DNA of 64,000 nt from Cellulomonas sp. PhB143. GTDB taxonomy: Bacteria > Actinomycetota > Actinomycetes > Actinomycetales > Cellulomonadaceae. The notes below the pieces were generated by a model. It made no database searches and had not been told where the DNA came from. It saw only the letters and a list, made by a program, of their open reading frames with translations. Of this stretch, positions 22,055 through 30,779 are shown one piece after another. How positions within the stretch are numbered: the first letter of the stretch is position 1; every line of letters begins with the position of its first letter. Position numbers and translations under genes: made by a program. The stretch lies in contig NZ_RKIJ01000009.1 in NCBI RefSeq assembly GCF_003752595.1, forward strand, positions 310,001 to 374,000, written 5' to 3'.

Positions 22055-22651
22055 TCACGCCTTCGGGTGGAACCGCCCCTGCGCCGCCAGCAGCCCGTCC
22101 CTGATCACGCACTCGACCGCGTCGGCCGCGTCGTCGAGCAGGAACGCGAGCTCCTTCTTCTCCGTGCCGGAGAAGTCCTTGAGCACGAAGTCGGCGGTGT
22201 CCATCCGTCCCGGCGGACGCCCGACGCCCACGCGCACCCGCGCGTACTCGCGGGTGCCGAGCGCCTTGGAGATGTCGCGCAGCCCGTTGTGCCCGCCCTC
22301 GCCCCCGCTGGCCTTCAGCTTGATCGTGGCGAACGGGATGTCGACCTCGTCGTGCACCACGACGACGCGCTCGGGCGGCACGTCGTAGTACTTCGCGAGC
22401 GAGGACACCGGCCCGCCGGAGGTGTTCATGTACGTGCCGGGCTTGGCGAGCACCACGCGCGGCCCGGGCGCTCCCCCGGGCAGCACGCCCAGGCGCGCCT
22501 CGGCGACGACGGCGTTGGACCGGTGCGCCTTGAACGTCACGCCCGCGCGGCGCGCGATCTCGTCGAGCACCATCTGCCCGACGTTGTGCCGGTTGCCGGC
22601 GTATCCCGGTCCGGGGTTGCCCAGCCCGACGACGAGCCACCGCTCGCTCAT
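22055..22651 (-). CDS. pth: peptidyl-tRNA hydrolase
   Basis: A 198-residue enzyme that recycles peptidyl-tRNA by cleaving the ester between peptide and tRNA. Active-site elements are visible: N12 in GLGNPGP, the catalytic H22 in NRHNVGQ, the Asn of [10 protein letters not shown], the Asp in VHDEVDIP, and the Asn in [12 protein letters not shown] 22651 has GAAGGAG upstream, so the longer open frame to 22810 is not used. It follows rplY, as in other actinobacteria, after a strong hairpin. A degraded second copy of its 3' end lies about 2.2 kb downstream. Confidence 0.96.
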   Translation of the reverse strand: MSERWLVVGLGNPGPGYAGNRHNVGQMVLDEIARRAGVTFKAHRSNAVVAEARLGVLPGGAPGPRVVLAKPGTYMNTSGGPVSSLAKYYDVPPERVVVVHDEVDIPFATIKLKASGGEGGHNGLRDISKALGTREYARVRVGVGRPPGRMDTADFVLKDFSGTEKKELAFLLDDAADAVECVIRDGLLAAQGRFHPKA

Positions 22652-22701
22652 CCGTGCTCCTTCGTGTGGTCGGCCCGCGGGCCGTGGTCGTGCCGAGACG
22701 A

Positions 22702-22735
22702 CGAGACGCCCGGGCCGTGCGGCCCGGGCGTCTCG
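22702..22735 (-). terminator. strong GC hairpin between rplY and pth
   Basis: A perfect 15-bp stem (cgagacgcccgggcc paired with its complement) with a 4-base loop gtgc. It lies 20 bp past the rplY stop and 51 bp before the pth start. There is no good U-tract, as is common in high-GC actinobacteria. It probably attenuates or ends the rplY transcript. Confidence 0.7.
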
Positions 22736-22754
22736 TTCATCGTGCTGGTGAGGC

Positions 22755-23360
22755 TCAGCCCTCGGCGGGGGCCTCGGTCGACTCGGCCGAGCCGGCCTCG
22801 TCCTCGTCACCGGCGGCGACCTCGCTGCGCGGGACGCTGATCGTGACGACCGTGTGCGTCTCGTCGGTGACGAGCGTCGTGCCCTCGGGCAGGTTGACGT
22901 CGCCGGCGCTGACGTGCGCGCCCTCCTCGAGGCCCTCGATCGAGACCTCGACGGACTCCGGCAGCTTGGTGGCGTCGGCCTCGACGGTCAGCGACTGCGA
23001 CTCGACGACGTGGATGGTGCCCGGGGCGGACTCGCCGGTGATGTGCACCCAGATCTCCACCTCGACCTTCTCGCCCTTGTTCACGACGAGCAGGTCGATG
23101 TGCTCGATGGTGTCGCGGATCGGGTCGCGCTGGACGTCCTTGGCGATGGCCAGCTGGCCCTTGCCGTCGAGCTCGATCGAGAACAGCGCGTTCGAGTTCT
23201 TCAGCGCCATCATCGTCTCGTGGCCCGGGAGCGTGACGTGGACCGGGTCGGTGCCGTGGCCGTAGAGGACCGCGGGGATCTTGTCGGCGCGGCGGATGCG
23301 GCGGGCCGCGCCCTTGCCGAACTCGGTGCGGGTCTCGGCGGCCAGCTTGATCTCTGCCAT
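22755..23360 (-). CDS. rplY: 50S ribosomal protein L25/general stress protein Ctc
   Basis: A 201-residue CTC-type bL25 that binds 5S rRNA. The N-terminal L25 domain (about 1-95) includes [16 protein letters not shown] and [15 protein letters not shown]. The C-terminal TL5-like beta domain (about 100-185) holds [11 protein letters not shown] and [16 protein letters not shown] short acidic tail ([17 protein letters not shown]) ends the protein. ATG 23360 has GGAGAG upstream. The usual actinobacterial order prs-rplY-pth is kept, but two extra genes lie between prs and rplY here. The 223 bp upstream of it hold no gene I can support. Confidence 0.95.
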   Translation of the reverse strand: MAEIKLAAETRTEFGKGAARRIRRADKIPAVLYGHGTDPVHVTLPGHETMMALKNSNALFSIELDGKGQLAIAKDVQRDPIRDTIEHIDLLVVNKGEKVEVEIWVHITGESAPGTIHVVESQSLTVEADATKLPESVEVSIEGLEEGAHVSAGDVNLPEGTTLVTDETHTVVTISVPRSEVAAGDEDEAGSAESTEAPAEG

Positions 23361-23583
23361 GGGAACTCTCCTGCGGTGAACGTTGCGGGCCGGTCACCGG
23401 GTGCGGCAGCCGGCTGTCCGTCGCCCTCGAGGGGCGGTGCCGGACGGCGGTTGCGTCGGCGTGGGACGCGCGACGGACGCAGGCAGCAGGTGTGGTCGAG
23501 CACGACCGCTGCGCACCGCCCAGTCGATCACGGAGCGTCGGGGCCCTCGGGCCCGTCTCACGTCCCTCGCCGAGGCAACCTGG

Positions 23584-24738
23584 CTACTGTACCTGGGCGT
23601 CGCCGTCGGACGAAACCCGGGGGCTGGTGGCCTCCCCCTCCAGCGGGACGTCGGCCTCCGGCGGGACGAGCGCGCGCCCGCGCCGGTAGACCACCCGCGA
23701 GTGGAAGACGAAGCGCAGCACGAACGCGACCGCGATCGTCACCGCCTGGGCCAGCACGGGCGGCACGGGGGTCGCCTCGACGATCCAGACGAGGAACGGC
23801 AGGCGGATCGCGGCCTCGGTCGCGTTGAACCCGAACGACTCGGCGAACCTCCGCCACGCCCCGCCGTGGTCGCGCAGGTCGTGGAAGACGAACCGCTCCT
23901 GGAGCAGGAAGTTGATCGTGATCGTCACGACGGCGGAGACGATCGCCGCCTCGACGTACCCCTCCCCCGTCGCCATGAGGCCGGCCATGATCGCCAGGTT
24001 GAGCACCGCGCCGAACGCGCCGATGATCGCGAACCGCGACATCCGCCCGAACCGCAGCGACGCGAGCTGGTGCAGGTAGCTCAGGCCCTGGCGCACGTTC
24101 GCCTTGGAGTCGCCCGCGAAGCGCTCGCCGAACACGAAGGGCAGCTCCGCGACCCGCACCTTGTTGCGGGTCAGCACCTCGAGCAGGATCTTGAAGCCGC
24201 GCGGGCGCAGCGCCGCCACGTCGACCGCGTCGCGCCGCACCGCGAAGAACCCCGTCATCGGGTCCGTGCAGTCGCGCAGCCGCACCGGGAACATCGCCCG
24301 GGCCACCGCGATCGACCCGCGCGAGACCGCGTGGCGCACCCAGCCGCTGAGCCCGTCGGCCGCGCCGCCCCCCACGTACCGGGACGCGACGACGACGTCG
24401 GCCCCCGTCACCGCCCCCTGCTCGAGCAGGTCCGGGATGAGCTCGGGCGGGTGCTGCAGGTCGCCGTCCATGACCAGGCACCAGTCCGCGTCCGAGGCCC
24501 GGAAGCCCTCGACGACGGCGCCGCTGAGCCCGCCGACGCCGTCGGTCCGGTGGATCATCCGCACCGGCAGGCGCGCCTCGCGCGCCACCGCCTCGATCGT
24601 CGCTGGCGTGCCGTCGGTCGAGTCGTCGACGAAGAGCAGCTCCGCGTCGATGCCCTCGACCGCGGCGCCGACCCGGCGCACCAGCTCCGCGACGTTCGGC
24701 TCCTCGTTGAACGTCGGGACGATCACCGTGACCTTCAA
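23584..24738 (-). CDS. GT2 polyprenyl-phosphate glycosyltransferase fused to a GtrA membrane domain
   Basis: A 384-residue two-domain protein. The N-terminal GT-A domain (about 1-215) is DPM1-like: TVIVPTFNEEPNV, the DDS motif in LLFVDDSTDGT, and DGDLQHPPE for nucleotide-sugar/metal binding. The C-terminal GtrA-like domain (about 225-350) has four membrane helices, including FAIIGAFGAVLNL and a later INFLLQERFVF. It probably moves a sugar onto polyprenyl phosphate and helps present it to exported glycosyltransferases such as the Pmt encoded at 59.8 kb. TTG 24738 is chosen because GAGGAG lies six bases upstream; GTG 24774 is the longer alternative. Confidence 0.87.
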   Translation of the reverse strand: MKVTVIVPTFNEEPNVAELVRRVGAAVEGIDAELLFVDDSTDGTPATIEAVAREARLPVRMIHRTDGVGGLSGAVVEGFRASDADWCLVMDGDLQHPPELIPDLLEQGAVTGADVVVASRYVGGGAADGLSGWVRHAVSRGSIAVARAMFPVRLRDCTDPMTGFFAVRRDAVDVAALRPRGFKILLEVLTRNKVRVAELPFVFGERFAGDSKANVRQGLSYLHQLASLRFGRMSRFAIIGAFGAVLNLAIMAGLMATGEGYVEAAIVSAVVTITINFLLQERFVFHDLRDHGGAWRRFAESFGFNATEAAIRLPFLVWIVEATPVPPVLAQAVTIAVAFVLRFVFHSRVVYRRGRALVPPEADVPLEGEATSPRVSSDGDAQVQ

Positions 24739-24938
24739 GCGACTCTCCTCGGCGTTCCGCGGGCGGTCCTCCACTATCCCGCACTCGCCGGGCCCGCCGC
24801 GACCCTCGGGTCACCGGTGGACGGCCCGCCGCACGGCGCCACAGCTTTCACCCGCGCTCGGTGCGACGTGCCGGTGGCGGGCTGGGAGGCTCGACGTGAC
24901 GAGTCAGCACGTGGCGCTCGAGTCCTCGGAGGCCGCCG

Positions 24939-27140
24939 ATGCCCAGCCGGATACCGTCGTGCGCGCCGTACGGGCGCGCCCTCGCGGGTCTCGCGCTGCT
25001 GCTCGTCTCCCTCGCGTGCGCCGTCGGCCTGGCGTCCGTCTCCGCCGGGCCGGCCCGGGCGGCGGCCTCGCCGGCAGAGCTCTGCGCCGCGGTCGCCCGG
25101 CTCACCGACGCCGGCCACCCCCGCGCCGCACGCGACACGATGGACGGGCTGCGAGAGCTGCCGGGCGTCGCGCCGGACGCCTGCGCCGACGAGCTCGAGG
25201 CCGCGACCGCCCAGGTCCGCGCGGCGGCGGTCGCGCTGCGCGCGAGCGAGGACGCCGCGGCCGCGGGCCTGTGGAGCGACGCGCTCGACAGCGCGCAGGA
25301 GGGCGCCGACCTCGACCAGGACGACCCCGCGCTGCGCACCCGGCTGCAGGCCGCCGAGGACGCCGTCTCCGCCTCGACCGGCACCCGGCTCGGCGCGCGG
25401 TGGGACGCCCAGGTGGCCGACGACGTCGTCCCGCTGTCCGGTCTCGCGCTCTTCTGCCTCGGGGCCGTCGTCGTCGTCCTCGTCGCCGCCCGGTGCGCGG
25501 TCCTGCTCGTCTCCCGCTGGCCCCGGGTGAGCGACGCGACGCGGATCTGGCTGGTGGTCCTCGGCGGCGCGGCCGCCGTCTGGGCGGCCCTGCTCGTGGC
25601 GACGTTCGTGCTCGTCCAGGGCGCGCCGACCCTCGTCCGGGAACAGTGGTTCGTCCTCGCCGCCGGCGGCGTCGCGATCTCGCTCGGGTGCGCCGTGGCC
25701 GCGGAGGTCCTGGTCCGTGGTGCGGGAGCAGACCGGCGCGCGCGGCGCGCCCCGCAGGCCGTGCTCGTGGCGTCGCTCCTCGCGGCGGTCGCGCTGCCGC
25801 CCGCCGTGCGCGTCACGTCGGAGTACGCGACCGCGGCGCGCATCGGGCCCGTGACCGGGCCCGGGCTGCTGCTCGTCGCCCTCGCTCTCGCGGGGACGTC
25901 CGCGGTCCTGCTCGCCACCGCCGTCGCCACGCGGCTGCGCATCAGCGTCGAGGCCCGCGACTCCGGCGCCGCCGACGTGGCGTCCGCCGCCCGGATCTCC
26001 GCCGCCGTCGCCGAGCTCGCCGGGAGCCCGCCCGCCGGGCTCCGCAGCCCCGAGGGGACCGACACCGCGGCGCTCGGCGAGGACGCGATCAGCGAGCTGC
26101 CCCACGGGAAGATCCTCTCCGCCCTCGCGCGGCTGCTGCAGGCGGTGGTCGTGGACGTCCCCTGGCGGTTGACCGTCGACGCTGGCGGCTCCCCCGACGT
26201 CGCCGTGACGCTGACCCGCAACGGGCGCCAGGTCGCCGCGGCGGTGATCCGCCGCGAGGAGCTGCGCCGGTGCTGCGGGACGATCGAGCCCACCGACGAC
26301 GACCTCCGGCTCGCCGTGGCGGCGTTCGCCGTGACGAACCTCGCGCGCTACCACGACGGATTCGACGGCCTCTGCGGCGCGTCGGACTGGCTGGCGCTGG
26401 CCGTCTGCTCGATCGCGACCACGGGCCGCCCCGACGGCGGTGACGCCGACCACGGCTCGCGCCGCGCCGCGCTCGCCTCCGCCGTCGAGATCGACCCCGG
26501 CGCCTGGCTCGCACAGTCCGCGCTCGCGCTCGAGTGGCTGCGCGGCGCACCCGGCGACGCGGACCGGCTCGCCTACGAGACGTGGGCGACCGAGTTCCTC
26601 GACCGCGGCCCCGCGGACGAGCCGGGCTTCGCCGCGCTGCGCCTGCGGGTCCTCTACGTGCGCGCCACGGCGACGCTGAACCGGTGGTTCGACGCCCTCC
26701 CCCCGCGCGGCCCGGTGCCGCGGCTGGAGGACACGGACGGCTGCCCCGTCGCCACGTGCGTGGTGGCCCTCTTCGCGGCGCTGGACGAGGCCCACGAGGA
26801 GGACGACACGGCGGCGCTGCGGACCCAGCTCGCCTCCGCGTCGTACAGCATGCGGCTGCGCGCGCTCGACGGGCCGCCGCCGGGGAGCGAGCCGGACGGC
26901 GACGTCGTCTGGCCCGCGCCCCCCACGCCGACGGCCGAGTACAACGTCGCGTGCTACCTCGCGGGCCGGCGCCCCGGCCAGCGCCCGGCGGGCGCCACCA
27001 CGAAGGACCGCGACCTCGCGGCCCGCCACCTGGCGCGCGCCCTGCTCATCCCCGAGTACCGCGACCTCGCGCGCGCGGACCCGATGCTCCGGGCGGTCGT
27101 GCGCCATCCGGACGTGCGGCCCCTGCTCGTGCCGGCGTGA
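24939..27140 (+). CDS. large membrane protein of unknown function
   Basis: A 733-residue protein I do not recognise. ATG 24939 is preceded by GGAGG at good spacing. A signal-like hydrophobic segment (about 12-35) leads to an Ala-rich helical region with AELCAAVARL and CADELEA, resembling tetratricopeptide-type helices. Five further hydrophobic segments lie between about residues 165 and 330. The C-terminal ~400 residues are soluble, with TPTAEYNVACYLAGRRP and LARHLARALLIPEYRDL, again like TPR/helical repeats. It stands alone between the convergent prs and the divergent GT2-GtrA gene, inside an otherwise conserved gene order. The function is unknown. Confidence 0.75.
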   Translation: MPSRIPSCAPYGRALAGLALLLVSLACAVGLASVSAGPARAAASPAELCAAVARLTDAGHPRAARDTMDGLRELPGVAPDACADELEAATAQVRAAAVALRASEDAAAAGLWSDALDSAQEGADLDQDDPALRTRLQAAEDAVSASTGTRLGARWDAQVADDVVPLSGLALFCLGAVVVVLVAARCAVLLVSRWPRVSDATRIWLVVLGGAAAVWAALLVATFVLVQGAPTLVREQWFVLAAGGVAISLGCAVAAEVLVRGAGADRRARRAPQAVLVASLLAAVALPPAVRVTSEYATAARIGPVTGPGLLLVALALAGTSAVLLATAVATRLRISVEARDSGAADVASAARISAAVAELAGSPPAGLRSPEGTDTAALGEDAISELPHGKILSALARLLQAVVVDVPWRLTVDAGGSPDVAVTLTRNGRQVAAAVIRREELRRCCGTIEPTDDDLRLAVAAFAVTNLARYHDGFDGLCGASDWLALAVCSIATTGRPDGGDADHGSRRAALASAVEIDPGAWLAQSALALEWLRGAPGDADRLAYETWATEFLDRGPADEPGFAALRLRVLYVRATATLNRWFDALPPRGPVPRLEDTDGCPVATCVVALFAALDEAHEEDDTAALRTQLASASYSMRLRALDGPPPGSEPDGDVVWPAPPTPTAEYNVACYLAGRRPGQRPAGATTKDRDLAARHLARALLIPEYRDLARADPMLRAVVRHPDVRPLLVPA

Positions 27141-27158
27141 CGCCGCCCGCCGGGGACG

Positions 27159-28142
27159 TCAGCTGTTGCCGTCGAACAGCGAGGTGACCGATCCGTCGTC
27201 GAACACCTCGCGGATCGCCCGGGCGATCAGCGGCGCGATGGACAGGACGGTCAGCTGCGGGAAGCGCTTGTCGGCGGAGACCGGGAGGGTGTCCGTGATG
27301 ACGATCTCGCTCGCCCCGCACTCGGAGAGTCGCTGCGCCGCAGGGTCGGACAGGACGCCGTGCGTGGCCGCCACGATGACGGACTTCGCGCCCGCCGCCA
27401 TGCAGACCTTCGCGGCCTCGGCGATGGTGCCGCCGGTGTCGATCAGGTCGTCGACGAGCACGCAGTCGCGGCCCTCGACGTCGCCCACCACGCGGTTCGC
27501 GACCGCCTGGTTGGGGCGTGTGATGTCACGGGTCTTGTGCACGAAGGCGAGCGGTCCCCCGCCGAGCTTCGCGGCCCACTGCTCCGCGACGCGGATGCGC
27601 CCGGCGTCCGGGGAGACGACCGTGACGTTCGCGGCGTCCACGCGGGTGCGCACGTAGTCGGTGAGGATCGGCATCGCCCACAGGTGGTCGACCGGCCCGT
27701 CGAAGAAGCCCTGCGTCTGCGCGGCGTGCAGGTCCACGCTCATCAGGCGGTCGGCGCCGGCCGTCGAGAACAGGTCGGTGATCAGGCGGGCGGAGATGGG
27801 CTCGCGGCCGCGGTGCTTCTTGTCCTGGCGTCCGTAGCCCCAGAACGGCTGGACCACGGTGATCGTCTTGGCCGAGGCGCGCTTGGCGGCGTCGACCATG
27901 AGCAGCTGCTCCATGATCCACTGGTTGATCGGCGAGGTGTGGCTCTGCAGGACGAAGACGTCGGCGCCGCGCACGCTCTCGCCGAAGCGCACGTAGATCT
28001 CGCCGTTCGCGAAGTCGTAGGCGCTGGTCGGCAGCAGGTCGATGCCGAGCTCCTTCGCGACGTCCTGGGCCAGCTCGGGGTGGGCCCGCCCCGAGACGAG
28101 AACGAGGTTCCGCTCGGACGTGCCAGGCAGGAAGGTGGTCAT
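27159..28142 (-). CDS. prs: ribose-phosphate pyrophosphokinase (PRPP synthetase)
   Basis: A 327-residue class I enzyme forming PRPP from ribose 5-phosphate and ATP, for nucleotide, His and Trp synthesis and for arabinan donors in some actinobacteria. Seen are LVSGRAHPELAQDVAKELG at the N-terminus, the ATP-loop region around FWGYGRQDKKHRGREPIS, MSVDLHAAQTQGFFD, and the PRPP-binding loop VLVDDLIDTGGTI. ATG 28142 overlaps the glmU stop by ATGA, so both are coupled in a glmU-prs operon. Confidence 0.97.
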   Translation of the reverse strand: MTTFLPGTSERNLVLVSGRAHPELAQDVAKELGIDLLPTSAYDFANGEIYVRFGESVRGADVFVLQSHTSPINQWIMEQLLMVDAAKRASAKTITVVQPFWGYGRQDKKHRGREPISARLITDLFSTAGADRLMSVDLHAAQTQGFFDGPVDHLWAMPILTDYVRTRVDAANVTVVSPDAGRIRVAEQWAAKLGGGPLAFVHKTRDITRPNQAVANRVVGDVEGRDCVLVDDLIDTGGTIAEAAKVCMAAGAKSVIVAATHGVLSDPAAQRLSECGASEIVITDTLPVSADKRFPQLTVLSIAPLIARAIREVFDDGSVTSLFDGNS

Positions 28143-29842
28143 GCGTTCGGCCCTTCGGTCAGTGCGCGGTGTCCGTCCAGCGTAGGCGTGCCCGGACTGG
28201 GGGGCGGAGGTGTGGCGGAGGGCCGCTCGGCGTCGGCCGCGGCGCTGCGCCCGGCCTCCTCGACGCGGGCCTGGCGGCCCAGCGCGGCCGAACGGTCGGC
28301 GCCGTCGCCCTCGCGCGCCGCGGCGGCGGCCTGCGCGGCGGGCGTGCCGGGACGACGACGCTCGGTCCAGCCCTCGAGGTTGCGCTGGGACCCCGCGCTG
28401 ACCGCGAGCGCCCCGGACGGGACGTCGCGGCGGATCACGGAGCCGGCGCCGGTGTAGACGCCGTCGCCGACCCGCACGGGCGCGACGAACATGTTGTCCG
28501 CTCCGGTGCGCGCGTAGGAGCCGATCACGGTGCGGTGCTTGTTCACGCCGTCGTAGTTGACCGTCACGGACGCGGCGCCGACGTTGGTCTCCTCGCCGAT
28601 CGTCGCGTCGCCGATGTAGGACAGGTGCGGCACCTTGGAGCCGTCACCGATCTCGGCGTTCTTGGTCTCGACGAAGGTGCCGATCTTGCCGCGGGCCCCG
28701 AGCCGGGTGCCCGGACGCAGGTAGGCGAAGGGGCCGACGGTCGCGCCGGCGCCGATCACGGAGAGGCTGGCGTGGGTGCGCGTGACGGTGGCGCCCTCGC
28801 CGATCTCCATGTCGGTGAGCGTACTGTCCGGCCCCACGACCGCACCCCGGGCGATCGTCGTCGTCCCGTGCAGCTGGGTGCCCGGCAGGAGGGTGACGTC
28901 CTCGGCCAGCTCGACGTCCACGTCGACCCAGGTGGTCGCGGGGTCGACGACGGTGACGCCGTCGGCCATCCAGCGGGCCAGGACGCGGCGGTTCATCTCG
29001 GCGCCGAGGACCGCCAGCTGCGCGCGGTCGTTGACGCCCTCGACCGTCATCGCGTCGTCGGCGATGACCGCGCGGACCGCGCCGCCGGCGTCGCGGGCGA
29101 GGGCCAGCACGTCGGGCAGGTAGACCTCGCCCTGGGCGTTGTCGCGCCCGACCTTGCCCAGGCCGTCGCGCAGCGCCGCGGCGTCGAACACGTAGATCGA
29201 CGTGTTGATCTCGGTGATCTCGCGCTCGGCGGCGCTCGCGTCCTTGTGCTCGACGATGCGCAGGACGTCGCCCGTCGCGTCCTCGCGCACGACGCGCCCG
29301 TAGCCGACCGGGTCGGCGACGACGCTGGTCAGCACCGTGACGGCGTTGCCGTCCGCGTGGTGGGTGGCGACGAGCTCGGCGAGCGTGGCGCCGTCGAGCA
29401 GGGGCACGTCGCCGGCGACGACCACGATCGCCCCGCTGACGCCCTGCCCGGACCAGGTGCCCTCCTGGCCGTCCGGGACGCCGTCGGCCGCCGCCCGGGC
29501 GAACGCCTTCGCGTCGAGCGCGTCCAGCGCGCACTGCACGGCGCGGCCGGTGCCCGGGACGTCGTCCTGGTCCACGAGCAGCGCCGAGGGCAGCGCCTCG
29601 ACGACGTGCGCCGCGACCAGCTCGCGCTCGTGACGCACGACGACGGCCACCTGCTCGGGCTCGAGCTCCTCCGCCGCCGCGAGGGCGTGGCCGAGCATCG
29701 AGCGCCCGCCGAGGCGGTGCAGGACCTTCGGCGTCGCGGAACGCATGCGCGTCCCGGCGCCGGCGGCGAGGACCACGACCGCGGCGGGTGCCGGGCTGCG
29801 ACCCTCCTCGGTCACGGCGCTTGCGTCGAGGGTGTCGCTCAC
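28139..29842 (-). CDS. glmU: bifunctional UDP-N-acetylglucosamine pyrophosphorylase/GlcN-1-P acetyltransferase
   Basis: A 567-residue GlmU making UDP-GlcNAc for peptidoglycan. The N-terminal uridyltransferase has VLAAGAGTRMRSATPKVLH and VVAGDVPLLDG. The C-terminal left-handed beta-helix has FAYLRPGTRLGARGKIGTFV, SYIGDATIGEETNVGA and VTVNYDG. GTG 29842 has AGGAG five bases upstream; the longer open frame reaching 29956 would run into the tRNA gene. A proline/alanine-rich tail of about 80 residues after the conserved fold (from about 490) is longer than in Escherichia coli and has no recognised domain. It is just downstream of tRNA-Gln, as in many actinobacteria. Confidence 0.96.
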   Translation of the reverse strand: MSDTLDASAVTEEGRSPAPAAVVVLAAGAGTRMRSATPKVLHRLGGRSMLGHALAAAEELEPEQVAVVVRHERELVAAHVVEALPSALLVDQDDVPGTGRAVQCALDALDAKAFARAAADGVPDGQEGTWSGQGVSGAIVVVAGDVPLLDGATLAELVATHHADGNAVTVLTSVVADPVGYGRVVREDATGDVLRIVEHKDASAAEREITEINTSIYVFDAAALRDGLGKVGRDNAQGEVYLPDVLALARDAGGAVRAVIADDAMTVEGVNDRAQLAVLGAEMNRRVLARWMADGVTVVDPATTWVDVDVELAEDVTLLPGTQLHGTTTIARGAVVGPDSTLTDMEIGEGATVTRTHASLSVIGAGATVGPFAYLRPGTRLGARGKIGTFVETKNAEIGDGSKVPHLSYIGDATIGEETNVGAASVTVNYDGVNKHRTVIGSYARTGADNMFVAPVRVGDGVYTGAGSVIRRDVPSGALAVSAGSQRNLEGWTERRRPGTPAAQAAAAAREGDGADRSAALGRQARVEEAGRSAAADAERPSATPPPPSPGTPTLDGHRALTEGPNA

Positions 29843-29917
29843 GGGGTCTCCTATCGGTGACTGCAGGGAACTGTCGTGCGGTGGTACGGCCCGGACGGCT
29901 GGCGCGGGCGAGCTGCG

Positions 29918-29989
29918 CTCCGCCCCCAGGACTCGAACCTGGACCCTGGGCACCAAAAACCCGTGTGCTGCCGATTACACCAAGGCGGA
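29918..29989 (-). tRNA. tRNA-Gln (anticodon UUG)
   Basis: A 72-nt cloverleaf on the reverse strand. The acceptor arms tccgcct and gggcgga pair over seven positions (last a G-T). The D arm is gtgt/gcac, the anticodon loop ttttggt gives UUG, and the T arm is ccagg-ttcgagt-cctgg. The discriminator is G and CCA is not encoded. It reads CAA codons, and CAG by wobble. Confidence 0.95.
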
Positions 29990-30044
29990 CCGGACGGCGT
30001 GCGTCCGGATCAAGTCTGCCAGGTCTGCACGGCATGATGGACCT

Positions 30045-30686
30045 GTGCCCACCGAACCGAGACGCCCGCCGCGTGCCCGCATGACCGCGAGCCAGCGGCG
30101 CGAGCAGCTCGTCGCCGTGAGCCGCGGGCTGTTCGCCGAGAAGGGGTTCGACGGGACCAGCGTCGAGGAGATCGCGTCCCGTGCCGGCGTCTCCAAGCCG
30201 GTGGTCTACGAGCACTTCGGGGGCAAGGAGGGCATCTACGCCGTCGTCGTCGACCGCGAGGTGCAGGCGCTGACGGCGGCCCTGACCGGGGCGCTGTCCG
30301 CCGGCGGGCACCCCAAGCTGCTGCTCGAGCGCACCGCGCTCGCCCTGCTCACCTACATCGAGACCTCCGAGGACGGGTTCCGCATCCTCGTGCGCGACTC
30401 CCCCGTCGCCCAGGCGACCGGCACGTTCTCCAGCCTCATCGGCGACGTCGCCACGCAGGTCGACCACCTGCTCACCGCCCAGTTCCGCCGGCGCGGGCTC
30501 GACGAGGACAGCTCGCCGCTGTACGCGCAGATGCTCGTCGGGATGGTCGCGCTCACCGGGCAGTACTGGCTCGACGCGCGCAGCCCCGACAAGGAGGCCG
30601 TCGCGGCGCACCTGGTCAACCTCGCGTGGAACGGGCTCAGCGGGCTGGAGGAGCGGCCGACGCTGACGCGGCACGCGCGGCACTGA
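30045..30686 (+). CDS. TetR-family transcriptional regulator
   Basis: A 213-residue regulator with an N-terminal TetR helix-turn-helix (SRGLFAEKGFDGTSVEEIAS, then AGVSKPVVYEHFGGKEGIY). A C-terminal ligand-binding helical domain of the TetR_C type follows. GTG 30045 begins 56 bp past the tRNA-Gln gene; the longer open frame to 29745 would cross the tRNA and is rejected. It lies 93 bp before an ABC-2 exporter in the same direction and may control it, though the regulated target is inferred from proximity only. Confidence 0.9.
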   Translation: MPTEPRRPPRARMTASQRREQLVAVSRGLFAEKGFDGTSVEEIASRAGVSKPVVYEHFGGKEGIYAVVVDREVQALTAALTGALSAGGHPKLLLERTALALLTYIETSEDGFRILVRDSPVAQATGTFSSLIGDVATQVDHLLTAQFRRRGLDEDSSPLYAQMLVGMVALTGQYWLDARSPDKEAVAAHLVNLAWNGLSGLEERPTLTRHARH

Positions 30687-30779
30687 GCGGGCGCTGAGCG
30701 GGCGCCGATGCGGCGCCGGCCTGCCGTCGCCCCGAGCGCGGGACGGTGCGATGTGGGTGATATGTGCTTGGGTTGTCCC

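Noticed and set aside
29745-30044. A longer N-terminus for the TetR regulator
   Set aside because: The in-frame extension would pass through the tRNA-Gln gene; GTG 30045 gives a normal TetR start.
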